From: Cylindrotheca closterium
Taxonomy: Eukaryota; Bacillariophyta; Bacillariophyceae; Bacillariales; Bacillariaceae
Length of the DNA: 64,000 bases
Assembly (NCBI GenBank): GCA_933822405.4
Contig: CAKOGP040002247.1
Location: 62,001 to 126,000, forward strand
Direction of reading: 5' to 3'
Position 1 is the first letter of the stretch, and each line of letters opens with the position of its first letter. This document shows, in pieces, positions 10,083-21,600 of the stretch. The notes below the pieces were generated by a model. It saw only the letters and a list, made by a program, of their open reading frames with translations. It searched no databases and was not told the DNA's origin. The position numbers and the translations under genes were made by a program.

Positions 10083-10337
10083 ATGACCGCCCACGCCGCC
10101 AGTGAGGGTGAAACGCTCACGCTCTATTTTTATTTATTATTCCTCCACTGGCTCCTGACAAGAAACGCAGCATCAAACGCTATCGGTCTATTTGTTCCGA
10201 TCACGCATGGAAGCGGAAACGGCACCTACAACGCGTATGCTGCCACGCAATATCCATATGAACAATCGCAACAAGAAGCAAAGGATATTAGTAATGACAA
10301 AGTTACTGCTATCATTGAATCTCTGTTGAGTGGGTAA
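10083..10337 (+). CDS. possible small protein (weak)
   Basis: A short open frame begins ATG ACC GCC CAC. A 63-bp in-frame segment at 10108-10170 starts GTGAAA and ends ACGCAG, so it could be an intron. Removing it would give about 63 residues, ending in a polar tail (YPYEQSQQEAKDISNDKV). The segment between is hydrophobic and unlike the rest. No family recognised, and the donor site is weak. It could equally be part of the 3' flank of the MORN gene, whose last exon ends 80 bp away on the other strand. Confidence 0.25.
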   Translation: MTAHAASEGETLTLYFYLLFLHWLLTRNAASNAIGLFVPITHGSGNGTYNAYAATQYPYEQSQQEAKDISNDKVTAIIESLLSG

Positions 10338-10417
10338 CATCAATGCAAAACAGCTGGGGTGACACTTTGGACGGATATTGTTCGTCTGAGCAGTGATAAA
10401 ATGTGCATGTACCCGTC

Positions 10418-12706
10418 TCAACGAACTGGCTCATCATCCACCCACTGGCCATCGTGTCGAACAGCGCCATTGGGATAAGTTTCGGTACCTCTGCCATGGG
10501 CCATGCCATTACGCCATTCTCCGCGGTAGCGTCTACCGTCTGAAATTAATTGAAGTAGCAAACTGTGAGAAAGAAACTGCCAGACACCTTCAAGCTCATA
10601 AAAAATAGAACCATAACACGACCTACCTTCCCAAGTACAAGTACCAAACCCAGAATAGCGGCCACCATGCCAAGACCCAACGTATTCCCCACCGTCAGCA
10701 AATCTGTATTTCCCATGTCCTTGGCGTTGCCCATTGACAAATTCACCATCGTAGACTGCGCCATCGGGCCAAGTGAAGATCTAGCGAAAATAAGACCATC
10801 AAAGTCTGTTAGAATGCTTCATTTTGCACTATAAGAAATGATTCAAAGTCAATCACTTACTCCATGTCCGTGACGCTTATCCTCACTGAATTGTCCATCA
10901 AAGACTCTTCCGTCAGCCCACTAAAGCAAACAAAAGTATCGTGTTAATCAAAGTCATGTAGGCAATCAATACAAACACGATGTTTCCAAATGGATCGTCC
11001 ATCCACCTAACGAACGAACGAACGCGCGAGCAAATCAAACCTACCTTGTAGACACCCTTGCCATGACGTTGATCAAACTTGTATTCTCCATCATAGGCAT
11101 CTCCATTGCTGAATGTAGCCTTTCCGTATCCATGCCATCGTCCGTGGCGCCAATCACCTTCAAAGATACGGCCATCTTCTTCGTACACCATACGTCCCAA
11201 TCCATGTGGCATTCCAGTGGTCCTCAAGACAACACCGGTATATACTCCTTTGTCGCCATAAGGATCCAACAGTGTCTTGTTGACCACCTTTTGGCGATCT
11301 TCTCCATAGGTACTAGAAGCCACAGTTTGACCCAATGATTGGTTGTCTAGTTCCACTACAGGTTGTTGTTCATTCGGATCACTGTATATGGGTTGAAATT
11401 TGTTGTCCTTATCGGCCGCATCAAAAGAATCTTCCACGGCTTGTTCTGGGTCGGTGGACCTGGAAGTGGGAAGGGTGCCTGCGGCAGCATCCCCACGACC
11501 AATATAACTCGCTCCCAAACTGAGTTCATCCACGACCAATCGGTCAATATCATCGTGATACTCATTCTTACCCCATGGCCTTTCCTTGAAACGCTTTTTT
11601 TGTGTGGATCCTCCTTCCCAGCTAGTTTGGGCTTCATTCTCGTCAATGGGAATGCTCGGTTCTTGATCGCCCGAATCAAACGTAGCATCATCGAGTGGGG
11701 AAGGCAAATTGGTAGCCTTGGCCAATTTGTTTGGCAATTTCTTAAAGTCTTGTGTATTATGCAACGACTTTGCCTCGTTGTAAATATCATCATCTTCATG
11801 AGCTTCCTCCTCGTCAGTCGTCTTGGCATCAGGATGGATAGTTCCATCGTCATCATCATAGTTGTCGACACCCGGAGCTACCATGCTCGGGTGCGACTGA
11901 AACTTGAGAGGCGGAGGTGGCGCTTCATTTCTTGTCAACGCAATGGCCGCTGCCGCTTGGGACATTTGTTCCTGCATTTGACGCATAGTCTCCTTGTGTT
12001 CCTTGCGTTGTTCTTGCATCAGCAATTCCAAACGTTCACTGGCAGCGGCTTCCGCTTCCAAACGGGCAATCTTGCGTTCTTGGTGCACATTCGCCTGTGC
12101 TACTTCTACTTTGGCCTCGAGACGTGAAATCTCAATGAATTGGGACTGAATCTTGAGTTGCGCTTCTTCGTATTTGGCCCGCAGTTCCTTGATTTCGTCT
12201 TCCTTTTGGGATAGCATGATGAACAGACGCGATTCATCCTGTCCGGAAGGAGGAGGAGGAGGTGGTGCTCCCCATTGAGGTGGCGGTGGAGCATGTCCGC
12301 CAGCACGAGACTTTCCACCAGCACCAGCACCAGCACCGCCATTGGGTGGGTACCCATAACCATAGGGCGGAGGAGGGTAGCCATAAGGAGGTGGGTATGC
12401 ACCATATCCGTATGGATTGTGATGAGGAGGAGGAGCACCGGGATAGCCGGTATTATCCGTGGTGCCAGTCGCGTTAGAAGTAGCAGTGCTTGCTTCGCCG
12501 ACGGAACCTCCCGAGTTTTGAGTAAAGTGCATATTGTGCATTCTATCGCTGATCTCATTACTATTATGGCCGGAGTTATCGTCCAACGATTGAATCTTGC
12601 GGTCCAATTCTTGTTTGCGTCTCAGCAAATCTCGTTGCTGTGACTGAAACTCCATGGTGGTGACAGTGTTGCTGTCTGTGGTGAAATCATCGTCATCGTA
12701 CACCAT
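10418..12706 (-). CDS. MORN-repeat protein with Pro/Tyr-rich N-terminus and coiled coil
   Basis: Four exons on the minus strand: 11045-12706, 10861-10920, 10627-10780 and 10418-10539. Introns start GTAGGT, GTAAGT and GTAGGT, and end TTTAG, GCTAG and TTCAG. Splicing joins all frames and gives 665 residues. The start at 12706 (MVYDDDDF) is preferred; an in-frame ATG at 12787 would add 27 residues. Order: acidic N-terminus; Pro/Gly/Tyr-rich segment (PPPPYGYGYPPNGG, polyproline runs); a coiled coil of about 110 residues (QKEDEIKELRAKYEEA onward); a disordered acidic middle; and seven or eight MORN repeats (FEGDWRHGRWHGYGKATFSN, YDGEFVNGQRQGHGKYRF, YRGEWRNGMAHGRGTETY). Exon 2 encodes almost exactly one MORN unit. 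MORN domains commonly bind lipids or scaffold membranes and cytoskeleton; the role here is unknown. Confidence 0.88.
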
Positions 12707-13543
12707 ATTGATGCAGCTAGTTGAGGTATTATATGTCTGTCTGATTGATTCAGAGATGAGCTTGGATTTGATACTGGTGGATTGCAATGGTGCAGTCTTG
12801 AAGAGAGGTTTGGAAGACGTTTATGTATTACCGTATCAAACTGTGATTTGAGGTTTTGCTACCGCCGGACCTGAAACGAGTCATGACGCGTCTGCCTGGC
12901 TGAAAGTCACATCTCCTTGGGTGAGGTTTGTGAGAGGTTCTGTGTAGTTTACTGGCGTAGAATTCTACGTCAGTCGCGTTCCTTCCGAACGGACATGATT
13001 TTTTGTCGGGCGTTAAACAGAGCTGAGTCGTACTTTTAGGAGCAGAAAAAGGCTCTTTTTAACGTCAGCTGGAAGGAATATGTTATTGCTCGTTATTGGC
13101 AAGTTCGCCACTTTTGGTCCCAACTTTCACCGAGATGTTGAAGCACGATGATAGCTCCTACTAGAAGAACTTTTGACCCCAATTCTACACCGTAAGGTTG
13201 AAACAACAACCCGTTCTGAGGTCCGAGGACTGACGAGCGAGCAAGTTGAAGACGCCGAATGCAACGTGTCGAGTACGAATCTGAATGATTGATTCAGTTT
13301 CCTCTTCACGCTACTGCAGCCCATGCAATGAAATGATACTGGTAATGCTACTTTTCTTATATTTTTTCAGACACAAGTTGTATGATTATATTTATTCAAA
13401 AGAAAATTCGTCTGCTGCTTCTGGGGACCTGAAGGGTATTCATTCACATCCACCACCATCGACGGAAAAATAACGGATGATCATGCATGCTGGGAGTCTA
13501 GTAGTACTCATGTAGTAGTAGCTCTTGTTGGCTCGAGGACACC
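12707..13543. other. intergenic region
   Basis: Promoter side of the MORN gene. It contains a near-perfect 24-bp palindrome (12951-12974) and a loose repeat of the phrase ACTTTTG-G/A-YCCCAA near 13111 and 13169, each followed by GTTGAA. No coding potential seen. Confidence 0.4.
12951..12974. promoter_or_regulatory. 24-bp near-perfect palindrome
   Basis: Half-sites ACTGGCGTAGAA and TTCTACGTCAGT pair with one mismatch and no spacer. The right half contains ACGTCA, a core bound by bZIP proteins. It is about 245 bp upstream of the MORN gene start. A dimeric factor site is a reasonable inference. Confidence 0.45.
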
Positions 13544-13813
13544 TCATTGACGAGTCATCCCATTCTGGTGATGGCTTGTTGTAGTAGGGCGAGAAAGAGG
13601 ATGCACAATGTTCAACGCAGCCTGAATCAGTTCCCTAGAATTAAGATTTCGATCTCCAGTACTTCTGGTGGTGCTGAAGCAAGAAGGTGGTGGTGGAAGG
13701 CTGCGAATTCTTGCCATGATGGGAGGCAAGTCTGCAGTGGGATTCTGCTGCGTAGTATATGGTCCTCTGGCGTTATTGTTGGAGTTGGAGCAGTTGGGAG
13801 AGGTGAAAGTCAT
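13544..13813 (-). CDS. small protein of a three-member local family (LPPPP/AALxIxHP family), copy 1
   Basis: 89 residues, single exon. It shares with the gene at 14807-15103 the start MTFTSxNCSNxN, the central ARIRxLPPPP, the helix-like ExxxAALxIxHP and the end HH...M..RQ. Linkers differ in length and sequence, so the shared blocks, not the DNA, are conserved, which suggests selection on protein. There is no signal peptide or membrane segment. About 30 bp upstream of the ATG is TCGTCATAAAATCA (minus sense), also present in the other two copies, probably a promoter or 5' UTR element. No known family recognised. The conserved Cys in NCSN and the proline run may mediate protein contacts. Confidence 0.6.
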   Translation of the reverse strand: MTFTSPNCSNSNNNARGPYTTQQNPTADLPPIMARIRSLPPPPSCFSTTRSTGDRNLNSRELIQAALNIVHPLSRPTTTSHHQNGMTRQ

Positions 13814-14806
13814 AACGAATGATGCTGTTGGAAAGAAATGATTTTATGACGATACTATACTGGCATTTTAAAAAAAATATTGGACATGATTGGGAGCGTG
13901 CGGAGATCGTTTCTGTTTTTCTCGCGATGTGGGAACATTAAGTAATGATGTCAGCTGTTGCCATTGATATATTCTTTACATATGCCTTGTCACTTTTGAC
14001 GTGGGCTTTAATTGTGCTTGGGACTTCCTTGAGTACGAAAAGCGTTTTAAAAGACAGGCCGGCCGGCACAGGAGTTAGTACCGATTGTCATGAAAGTTTC
14101 AGCGGTGGTTTTCAATTCACCATTGATTCTTTGGAGAAATAAGCGGTTGATTATTGCGTCAACATTTGGTTTTGGGAACTGGCGCTTATTTTTGTCGCAT
14201 GCGGGAATGACTGACATCCTTTAGATGCATGTTTCCTAATCGAAGACGAAAGACAATTTGGGTCGGCCGAGAAAGTACAAAAGTTACGTCAGTTCCAATG
14301 AAGGTCAGTTTTTACCGCTTCGTCGGCAGGATGAGCGCCAGAATAATGGAATTTTGAGAAGATTGGTTCTTTATTTTACGCTTTCGTACTTACCGGTAGT
14401 TGTGATCGCACAGTAGGCTGAGATGGAATGCATTGGGTCATACTTTTTGTGTACACTTTCAGTACTACCAGCAACAGGCACCGGTATGCGTATCGGTAGG
14501 CTGAGATAGAATGGAATTTCGCTGGCGACAAGACCTGGCCAGAAAGTGAGCCTGGGGACTGGCTGCGGATATAGGCGCTACGATGTTGCTGTGTTCATAG
14601 CGGAGCATATAGCTGCGAAAGAGATAACAATTGTGTATCATCATTTGGTTATTTTATTTATGTAGTTACGAACTGGACATTGCATCTACTACTGGGAACC
14701 CAATATTCATTCGAGTCGGTTGTATGGTTGGCTCGATGAGGTCTAATTGGCATAAAATCTGATATTGTATATCAGTCTTGGACGTTGTGGTTTGCTCGAG
14801 GAAGAC
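13814..14806. other. intergenic region between small-protein copies 1 and 2
   Basis: About 990 bp. It has one TACCGGTA palindrome (14391-14398) and a related CACCGGTATGCGTATCGGTA stretch near 14479. The phrase TTGGCTCGA-GAGG/GACTCATTGGC that follows copy 1 occurs again near 14730 and 14792, so 3'-flank sequence is duplicated with the genes. No other gene supported. Confidence 0.45.
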
Positions 14807-15103
14807 TCATTGGCGCACGATCATGTCACTCAAGTGATGGCATTTGTGCTGAAAAAGTGGGTCCGTCTTCGGATGAATGATGTCCAATGCGGCATGCAGC
14901 ATTTCCATACTATCAACCTTTCGATCTTGCGTATTGAACCTTAAACAAGGTGGTGGAGGAAGGTTGCGAATTCTTGCAATGGCACTGGCATGATGACTGA
15001 TGCCATGACGAAGCAAGGAATCAGGGGGCAGTGACAGTGACAAATATTCATGCTGTCTTGTAGCGACATTGGCGTTGGAGCAGTTAGCAGACGTAAAAGT
15101 CAT
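14807..15103 (-). CDS. small protein of the LPPPP/AALxIxHP family, copy 2
   Basis: 98 residues from the ATG at 15103. The frame is open 20 codons further upstream, but alignment with copy 1 starts exactly at this Met (MTFTSANCSN). Shared blocks: ARIRNLPPPP, MEMLHAALDIIHP, and a C-terminal CHHLSDMIVRQ matching SHHQNGMTRQ of copy 1. A Leu/Ser-rich insert (LSLSLPPDSLLRHG) is absent from copy 1. The element TCGTCATAAATCA sits about 35 bp upstream. Function unknown. Confidence 0.62.
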   Translation of the reverse strand: MTFTSANCSNANVATRQHEYLSLSLPPDSLLRHGISHHASAIARIRNLPPPPCLRFNTQDRKVDSMEMLHAALDIIHPKTDPLFQHKCHHLSDMIVRQ

Positions 15104-16102
15104 GATGAATCCTATAGAATTGTTTTGATTTTTTTTTTGATTTATGACGACGCTTAGAATCACTGAATGTATTCTAAAATATGAGGGACTGACGGTACAT
15201 TATAGCGTCATAAGAGGCCTTTTTTCTCGTCTCGGGATTTGATATTACCGGTATAATAAACAAGGTATAAAGATGAAATACTGTGCAATATATATATATA
15301 TGATATATATTCTTCCGACGCGGCCCCATCGCCAATAAGTAGGGTTCGGTCCAGCGGTTCGGTCCAGGTTTGAGACCATCCTTTGTTTCCAGCAAGAATC
15401 AAATCACTGGCGAATGAGATTTTTTTGTATCCCACAATGGTACCGCGGTTGGGTCCACTATTAGTACCCCTTGAAAAAAACCTGGCAGCTGCATAGAGGT
15501 ATGGTGTGTATCCCTACGGGGTCCGACAAAATTCAGGTTCTGGAGAACATCTGGCAGTATCAATACGTTAGATTGAAGGATGGCAAGAACACGCGAATCT
15601 GAAGATTACACATGGTGTTCTTGAACAAAGGAGGACGAATGACTGCTGCCCACGGTGTTCTTAGAACTGAGGAGGACGAGCCAGTTACGGAAAAGATAAT
15701 AGACTGACATTTTCATGATTTCTATAGTTACAAATTGTATCTTGCAGCATGTAGTAGGTGACCCATTCATTCATTGGTGATTCGTGTACGAGAAGCCTGC
15801 AGTGCTGCCTGCTGCTGTTCTTGATGGTTGGATTTAGAACTCGTCACTGCTGAACGATGTCACTTTAGTGTTGGAAATCGTCGGTATCAATTATCTGCAA
15901 AGTGGCCCATCTTCTTTTTCCTACGTTGTGATGTGCACGTGAAAACTGAGATGTATCACGGTGGAGTTTGGTGTTCTAGAGTGTCAGAAAATAAACCGGT
16001 ATATAATATACTCTTTCCTTTTTCCGACGACTCTATCGACCCGCAATTCGACTCAGTCGACTTCTATTTTCGCCTTCACGCACGGCACGTTACAGTATGT
16101 CA
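15104..16102. other. intergenic region with simple repeats
   Basis: About 1 kb. Contains TACCGGTA at 15246-15253, a (TA)n tract at about 15289-15310, and a 12-bp direct repeat GGTTCGGTCCAG at 15343-15354 and 15356-15367. No gene supported. Confidence 0.45.
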
Positions 16103-16361
16103 TCATCTGCAGACTCTACCCCGTACATTTATAATCAATGCAGCTTCGAGAACTTCCATAGCAATAAGTTTACTGTTTAGCGGATCTGATAAGATGCAAG
16201 AAGGTGGTGGAGAGATGGTGCTGCGAATTTTGGGCCTGAAAAATGGCTCAATGAGTGGGAGGCAAGAAGATAGTACTATCCTCAGAGGGAAACAGTGGAA
16301 GCGAAAACTGCTGTCTTGTGGACTCATTGTTATCAAAGCAGTTTACAGAAGTAAAATCCAA
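16103..16361 (-). pseudogene. decayed copy 3 of the LPPPP/AALxIxHP small-protein family
   Basis: Minus-strand translation starting where the ATG should be (now TTG at 16361) reads DFTSVNC...STRQ, matching MTFTSANC...ATRQ of copy 2. It then meets a stop after LPPTH. The middle and C-terminal blocks continue in another frame: KIRSTISPPPSC, then MEVLEAALIIN, where copy 2 has ARIRNLPPPPC and MEMLHAALDII. The start codon is lost, there is a frameshift plus stop, and the C-terminal RQ block is gone. The upstream element TCCTCATAAAATCA is still recognisable. Confidence 0.6.
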
Positions 16362-17016
16362 GAGGAATATTGTAAAGATTTTGATTTTATGAGGACGGGA
16401 TGACATCATGTGATGGAAAAAAGTGAGGGAGGCAGCCTCGTTGACGGCGTTTCACTTTCGCCGTTCGATAACACTGCGGTAACGAAAACAGAAGGAAGAT
16501 GGGCCATTAGTCATTTGAATAGAGCTATTTTAACTTTGGATGAGTCATACCGTAATGGGATTCGCAGCTATGTTCGAAGAGAAAAATTGGGACGCTTGAG
16601 ATCATGCATAACGGCATAACAGTTTCCTCGCCCGGGAAAAAAAGGGGCTAGATAAGTCCTTGTCCACGAAAAATAAGAGGTCGCAAGTAAGGACATACGT
16701 CGTGGTTTTCCAATAGTCGGACCAAATTGTTGGACTGCCGTGCATATTGTCATAGAGTCGTGCAGTTGAGACATACTGGTAGGACTCATCATCTGTTAAA
16801 GGTGCTGGAATGGGATCCTAAACTGGTCGGGTGTATTATTGCAACCTACGTCATCAAGAGGATACAAAGATATTGCACAAAGTATCTTGTGGTTGTAATT
16901 TTTTAAACATGTATGCTTTATACTCCTGCCCTTTCTACCATGAGTTTTTTTGAAGACACGCTATTCTTCTTGTTTCTTTCTTTTAAAAACTTTTTTCTCT
17001 CTTGTATCAAGTCATT
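16362..17016. other. intergenic region
   Basis: About 650 bp, including the upstream element of the decayed small-protein copy and the 3' flank of the COPI-associated-type gene. No coding potential that I can support. Confidence 0.4.
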
Positions 17017-17874
17017 TTATGCCATGTGCTGGTAGTCTCCCGGTATGACCGAGAAGTTTTCCGTCGCTTCTGTATTCCACCATTCGACAATAACCTCAAA
17101 AGCGATTCGACCATCCTCTTCCAGTTGTAAAAAAGTAGTTTCGACCTCTCGGCGATTCATGTCCATACCCAGCAGCTTGATGAAACTGCTGAATTGATTC
17201 ATATCCAAAGAACCCTTCATTTCTTCATCGGATTCATTGAATTTAGAGCGTAAGTCTTCCATTGTGAAGGTGGATCGTCTCGCCTCAGCAAGTTTTTGTG
17301 ATGCCGATCGTCCAATGATGGCAAAGGCAAATCCTAGAAGACAAACCAAACTTCCCACGATAATATTCATGTAGTGTCTCTGACTAATTTCAATGGTCCC
17401 AGCCACAAAGTAAAAGAGTCCTCTTCCCCAAACAAACCGAAGAAAGAGAGCATTTCTGTACAGACTCGGTTGGATGGCGGCGAAGAATGAAAGCTGGTGT
17501 CCGTACTCCAAAATAATCATGATAACTCCCAGAATCATGCAATAAATGTCAATAATCGCTGATATGGTATCGATGCGATAAACATCCGATATCAATCCGA
17601 TCAAACTTGTGGTAATCATAGCAAGAGCAGCAAGTAGAACAAAGATACGAAGCGACCAGTTGCCTTCTGCCACCGACAGCCGGAGTTCGGCAGCTCGTTC
17701 TTTGGCAAAGGAGCCAGCTTCATGAATGTTGCCACCCACCACACCTCCCATGCTGAACGTGTTTCCTTCGGAAGGAGCTTCTTCTGCAGGAGGAGGGGGC
17801 TGAATCTCCATTGGTGCAGGAGCAACTGCAGGGGTGCTTGGTTCTTGTTCGTCAGAGGATTGTGTGGATGCCAT
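17017..17874 (-). CDS. COPI-associated-type four-helix membrane protein with EF-hand-like tail
   Basis: 285 residues, single exon. After a disordered Pro/Glu-rich N-terminus there are four predicted membrane helices at about 75-97, 104-123, 143-162 and 168-188. Small loops and the conserved F.WGRG...FVAG between helices 2 and 4 fit the COPI-associated / TVP-like family of Golgi membrane proteins. The C-terminal cytosolic tail (about 200-275) looks like a degenerate EF-hand pair: FNESDEEMKGSLDMNQFSSF resembles one loop-helix unit but its loop lacks several Ca2+ ligands, and EEDGRIAFEVIVEWW resembles a shortened second unit. A role in vesicle traffic is family-based inference; the EF-hand coupling is seen only as sequence similarity. 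Confidence 0.78.
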   Translation of the reverse strand: MASTQSSDEQEPSTPAVAPAPMEIQPPPPAEEAPSEGNTFSMGGVVGGNIHEAGSFAKERAAELRLSVAEGNWSLRIFVLLAALAMITTSLIGLISDVYRIDTISAIIDIYCMILGVIMIILEYGHQLSFFAAIQPSLYRNALFLRFVWGRGLFYFVAGTIEISQRHYMNIIVGSLVCLLGFAFAIIGRSASQKLAEARRSTFTMEDLRSKFNESDEEMKGSLDMNQFSSFIKLLGMDMNRREVETTFLQLEEDGRIAFEVIVEWWNTEATENFSVIPGDYQHMA

Positions 17875-18668
17875 ATTGTGTGAATTGTGCGTGCGTGAAA
17901 GTTGTTATTGTTTTCTCAGGTCAAAATTCAAGTGATTCAGAAAAATTGGATGAATCAGTGTGTGATTGTGCTAGCTGACGATGATTGGTTGATGCCACAG
18001 AATCAATGCAGTGATTGAGTGAAGTGTGTTTTTGCAATCTCTATCGCAGTGCAGAAGGTCGATGCCAACCACAACCTCAGTATTTATTTAGTAGACGTGC
18101 AAAGTTGCTGAATAAAAGGCGGGCTGGGAGGACGAGAAAAATGACACTCCCGCGAGGCATTGGCAACCCAACCTTCCGTTGAAAAGTTCTTTTTTATAGT
18201 ATTTGCACCAAAGAGCGAATGGGATTCTTCCAATACATGTGGGTCTGAAATTACTTAAAGTTTAGCGAATGTTCAATTAGGACATTTTCGAGGACGGTTT
18301 CTCGACAAACTTGTCCGCCCGGCGATTGCAGAGTTATTTTCGTCGAGCAGTCAAGTGGATCGACAAATGTCAAAAGAGCATCTCATGCGAATATCGATGC
18401 AGTGGCGTCGACCGAACTACAAAGTATAGTTTTACCATCAAAGAACCCATCATCACAAGTGGTCTTCTTGTTTCTATTCTCTCCCACCGGAAATCTCGTC
18501 ACACCAGCCATCATTAACTTCACTGCAGCGGAGAAAAATCTGAATGACATCTCCTTTAGAACGAACTACCTAAAAACCTGAAACCGATTTAGAACAATAC
18601 TTCAGACGCACGAGAAAAGAAGACATCGCCCTCTAGTCTCGGCATAACGCCTCCGCCGGACATTCAGC
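17875..18668. other. divergent promoter region
   Basis: About 790 bp between the COPI-associated-type gene (minus) and the first coiled-coil gene (plus). Pyrimidine/purine-rich, no open frame with supporting features. Presumed bidirectional promoter. Confidence 0.45.
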
Positions 18669-21600
18669 ATGGCAAAGTTTCCCAAGTTTTTCAAAAAGAA
18701 AAAGAAGGACAAGAAAGGAACGAAGAAAGAATCTGAAAAGAAACCAAAGTCCATTCTTCATTCAGATGACGATGATTCCGATTTAGATGACAGCAAGCAT
18801 GATGCAAGGTCGGTTCAGTTCGATGAAAGCTCAAATCATGTCACCGAGTTTACACCATTGTCGCCATCGAATAAGCCTAAACTGTGGCAGAGCAAAAACG
18901 ACCTTCAGCACAATCGGGAAGAAGTCCTAAACGAAAAAGCAATCGAACGCACCCGAGAGAAAGTGCGACAAGCAGTCCAAAAGGAAATGGGCAAGTTTGC
19001 GACTAGCAAAAAGATTGACAAACGAGTCCAACAGGTCTTAAAAGGGAAACCTAAGGAAATTATGGAATATCTTCAGCTACAAGGTATCAGTATCACTGCG
19101 TCGCCAGCCGAAACGGAAGAAAAGGTTCGAACGATGGTCAAGAACAAATTGATTACCGATCGTGGGGCCCGTGGTGGCCGCCAATCCTTCTCCTCTACCC
19201 AACAACTCGACGATAAAGTGGAGGCTATCATGGGTCTAGATCGAGACGATATTTTGGAATACTTGGAGTTGGAGGAAGATTCCCCAATGGTTTCTCCTGA
19301 GTGGAGACAGGATGAAGCCAAACCGGACCTTCAATCGCTTTCTTCCGACTCTTCTTCCATGGCTTCTTTTGCAGGAGAACCTTCGACGCCAAAGTCTACC
19401 AAAGCCGACTCCGACGAAGTCAGCCAAGACTCTCCCAAAGAGCTGACCAAGAAGACTCCGATGAAATCACCGAAGAAGAGTCCAATGAAGTCTCCGAAGC
19501 AATCAGCAATGAAGTCTCCGATGAAATCCCCAAAGGCCGATACCAAGCTTTCGTTTTCTCAACCACTACCTCCAATGTCCGAGTCCCCCTCTGAGTCTTC
19601 AGCATCCGGTGAGAAAATGTGGTTCGAGGAATCTCCAACAAAGGCCAAACCCAAGAAAACCACTTTCGACGAACAACCCAAGTCACCCAAGGCACCCAAG
19701 TCATCCAAAGCATCGAAATCACCAAAAGTGTCACCGAAAACGCCTACCAAAGCGACGAAAGAAGTAATAGAACAAGAGACGTCACTATCTATCTCGCCAC
19801 CGTCAGCTTCCTCGCAAAAAGCGAAACCCATTCGTGGTCTCACACGTACGAAATCGGCTGTGGTTATATCGCTGGAAGATGCCTTGAATAAAGAAGGAGT
19901 CGATGACTTTTTGAAGGATCAGATATTAAAGGTAATGGAGGAGAAGAATCTTGGTATTGATTCCCTGGAAGAAGCTTTGGACGAGGCCAATGAACGCTAT
20001 CTTAATCTCAAAGAGAAACAACGCAAATTCATTGCAGTCCATGAAGAGTTGGAAGCCTTGGCGAGGAATCAACAACGCAAATTGGAGCTCATGACTAGAG
20101 AATTGGAGAAACCAAAGGAAGGCCCCGGTCTGGACGGTGAAGTCAAGGAAATTGAAGCTTTGCGCGAAGCTCTGGATAAGGCCAATGATCGAACCTCCAA
20201 CTTGAAGACGAAGGATCGAAAGCTAGTTGCAGTAGGAGAAGAGTTGGAATCTCTGTGTCGCCGACAACAGGCCCAAATCGAGCGTGCTGAGAAGGAACAC
20301 TTTGACCGGCTTAAAGCCAAAGATGCATTGAACGAATCTCTGAAAGAACAGCTGAAGACATACAAGGAGAATATTCAGGAAAAGGACAAGGTCATTGCCA
20401 TGCTGCAAAAGGACAAAAAGGGGACCTCAACAAAGGAAGACTCGAACGACAATGATGAAGTCCGAGACATTCATGATGAGTTGATTGAAAATCTGAAGTC
20501 CAAAGATGAACTGATTGACTCTTTGCGAGATCAGATACGGGAGGCACGAAAAACAAACAAGGAACAGAGCTCAGAGATTCAAAGCCTTGAGCGTCAGCTC
20601 CGAGATGCAAAGCAAACGGCTCCAAAAGCAACGTCGGAAAAGCCACTATCAAGTGCAACTCCATCTGACGAATCGGACAAGGAAAACGCCGCCGGGGGTA
20701 GTGGCGAGAAAACGATAAAGATGCTTCGTCAAAAGCTTGAAATATCTGAGCAGCGTCAAACTCGAAATGAAGAGCTCGTTGAAAAGCTAGAGGGGCAGCT
20801 GGACGAGTCCGATGGCAAGCTGCAGAATATGCAAGCGAAGTTGGAAAAGACGCAGGAAGAATTGGAAGAGGCAAATGCAAGAATTGAAGAGCTGAAGAAG
20901 GAGCTTCCTTCTGACGAACACCTAGACAAGCAAGAAAAAGATTGCAAGGCCGATTTGACAGAGGCACGCTCCAGAATTCGTGATTTGCAGCGAAAATCGA
21001 AAAAGGAGGAGTCCGAAAAGAGCAAAGCAGTAGAGTCACTTGAAAAAGCCAAGACTACAATCGAAGAGTTAGAGGGTAAAGTCAAAGGGTTTGAGAAGTC
21101 AAAAGCAACAGGCCAAGTTGAGAAGGCCGGTGCGACAATTGTTTCCGAGGCAACCCCTGAAGAGAAAATGGAACGGCTAACAAAACAGATGCAAGATCAA
21201 CTAGAAGAAGTAGAAGAGGAACTAGTTTTTGCGAGAGGAAGGATCACGGCGCTTGAAACTGAGTTGAATAATTCGAAAGCTGAAGGAGGTGACATGCCGC
21301 AAGCACTTGATTCTAATGACAAGAAGGATGCTGAGATCAAGGCGCTTCAAGAAGACGTGGAAAGGTTAGAATCAGATTTGCGGTACACAGCCAAGGATCG
21401 TGATAGGAAATGGAACGAAAAGGATGCTGAGATTGAAAAGCTGAAAGTAGAGCTTTCAGAGGCGAAAAATGGACAAGGAAAAGAAAATGCTGCATGCGAA
21501 TCAGACGGAAAAGAGACTAAGATTAAGAACTTGCAAGAGGCACTTGAAAAAAGGAAAGAAGAATCCGATGCATCAATTCAAGCGTTGGAAAATACTGTTT

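Noticed and set aside
11363..12127. 254-codon plus frame
   Set aside because: Antisense of MORN exon 1. Composition is artefactual and there is no independent motif.
20392..21039. 215-codon minus frame
   Set aside because: Antisense of the Glu/Lys-rich coiled coil. Such biased codons rarely give stops on the other strand.
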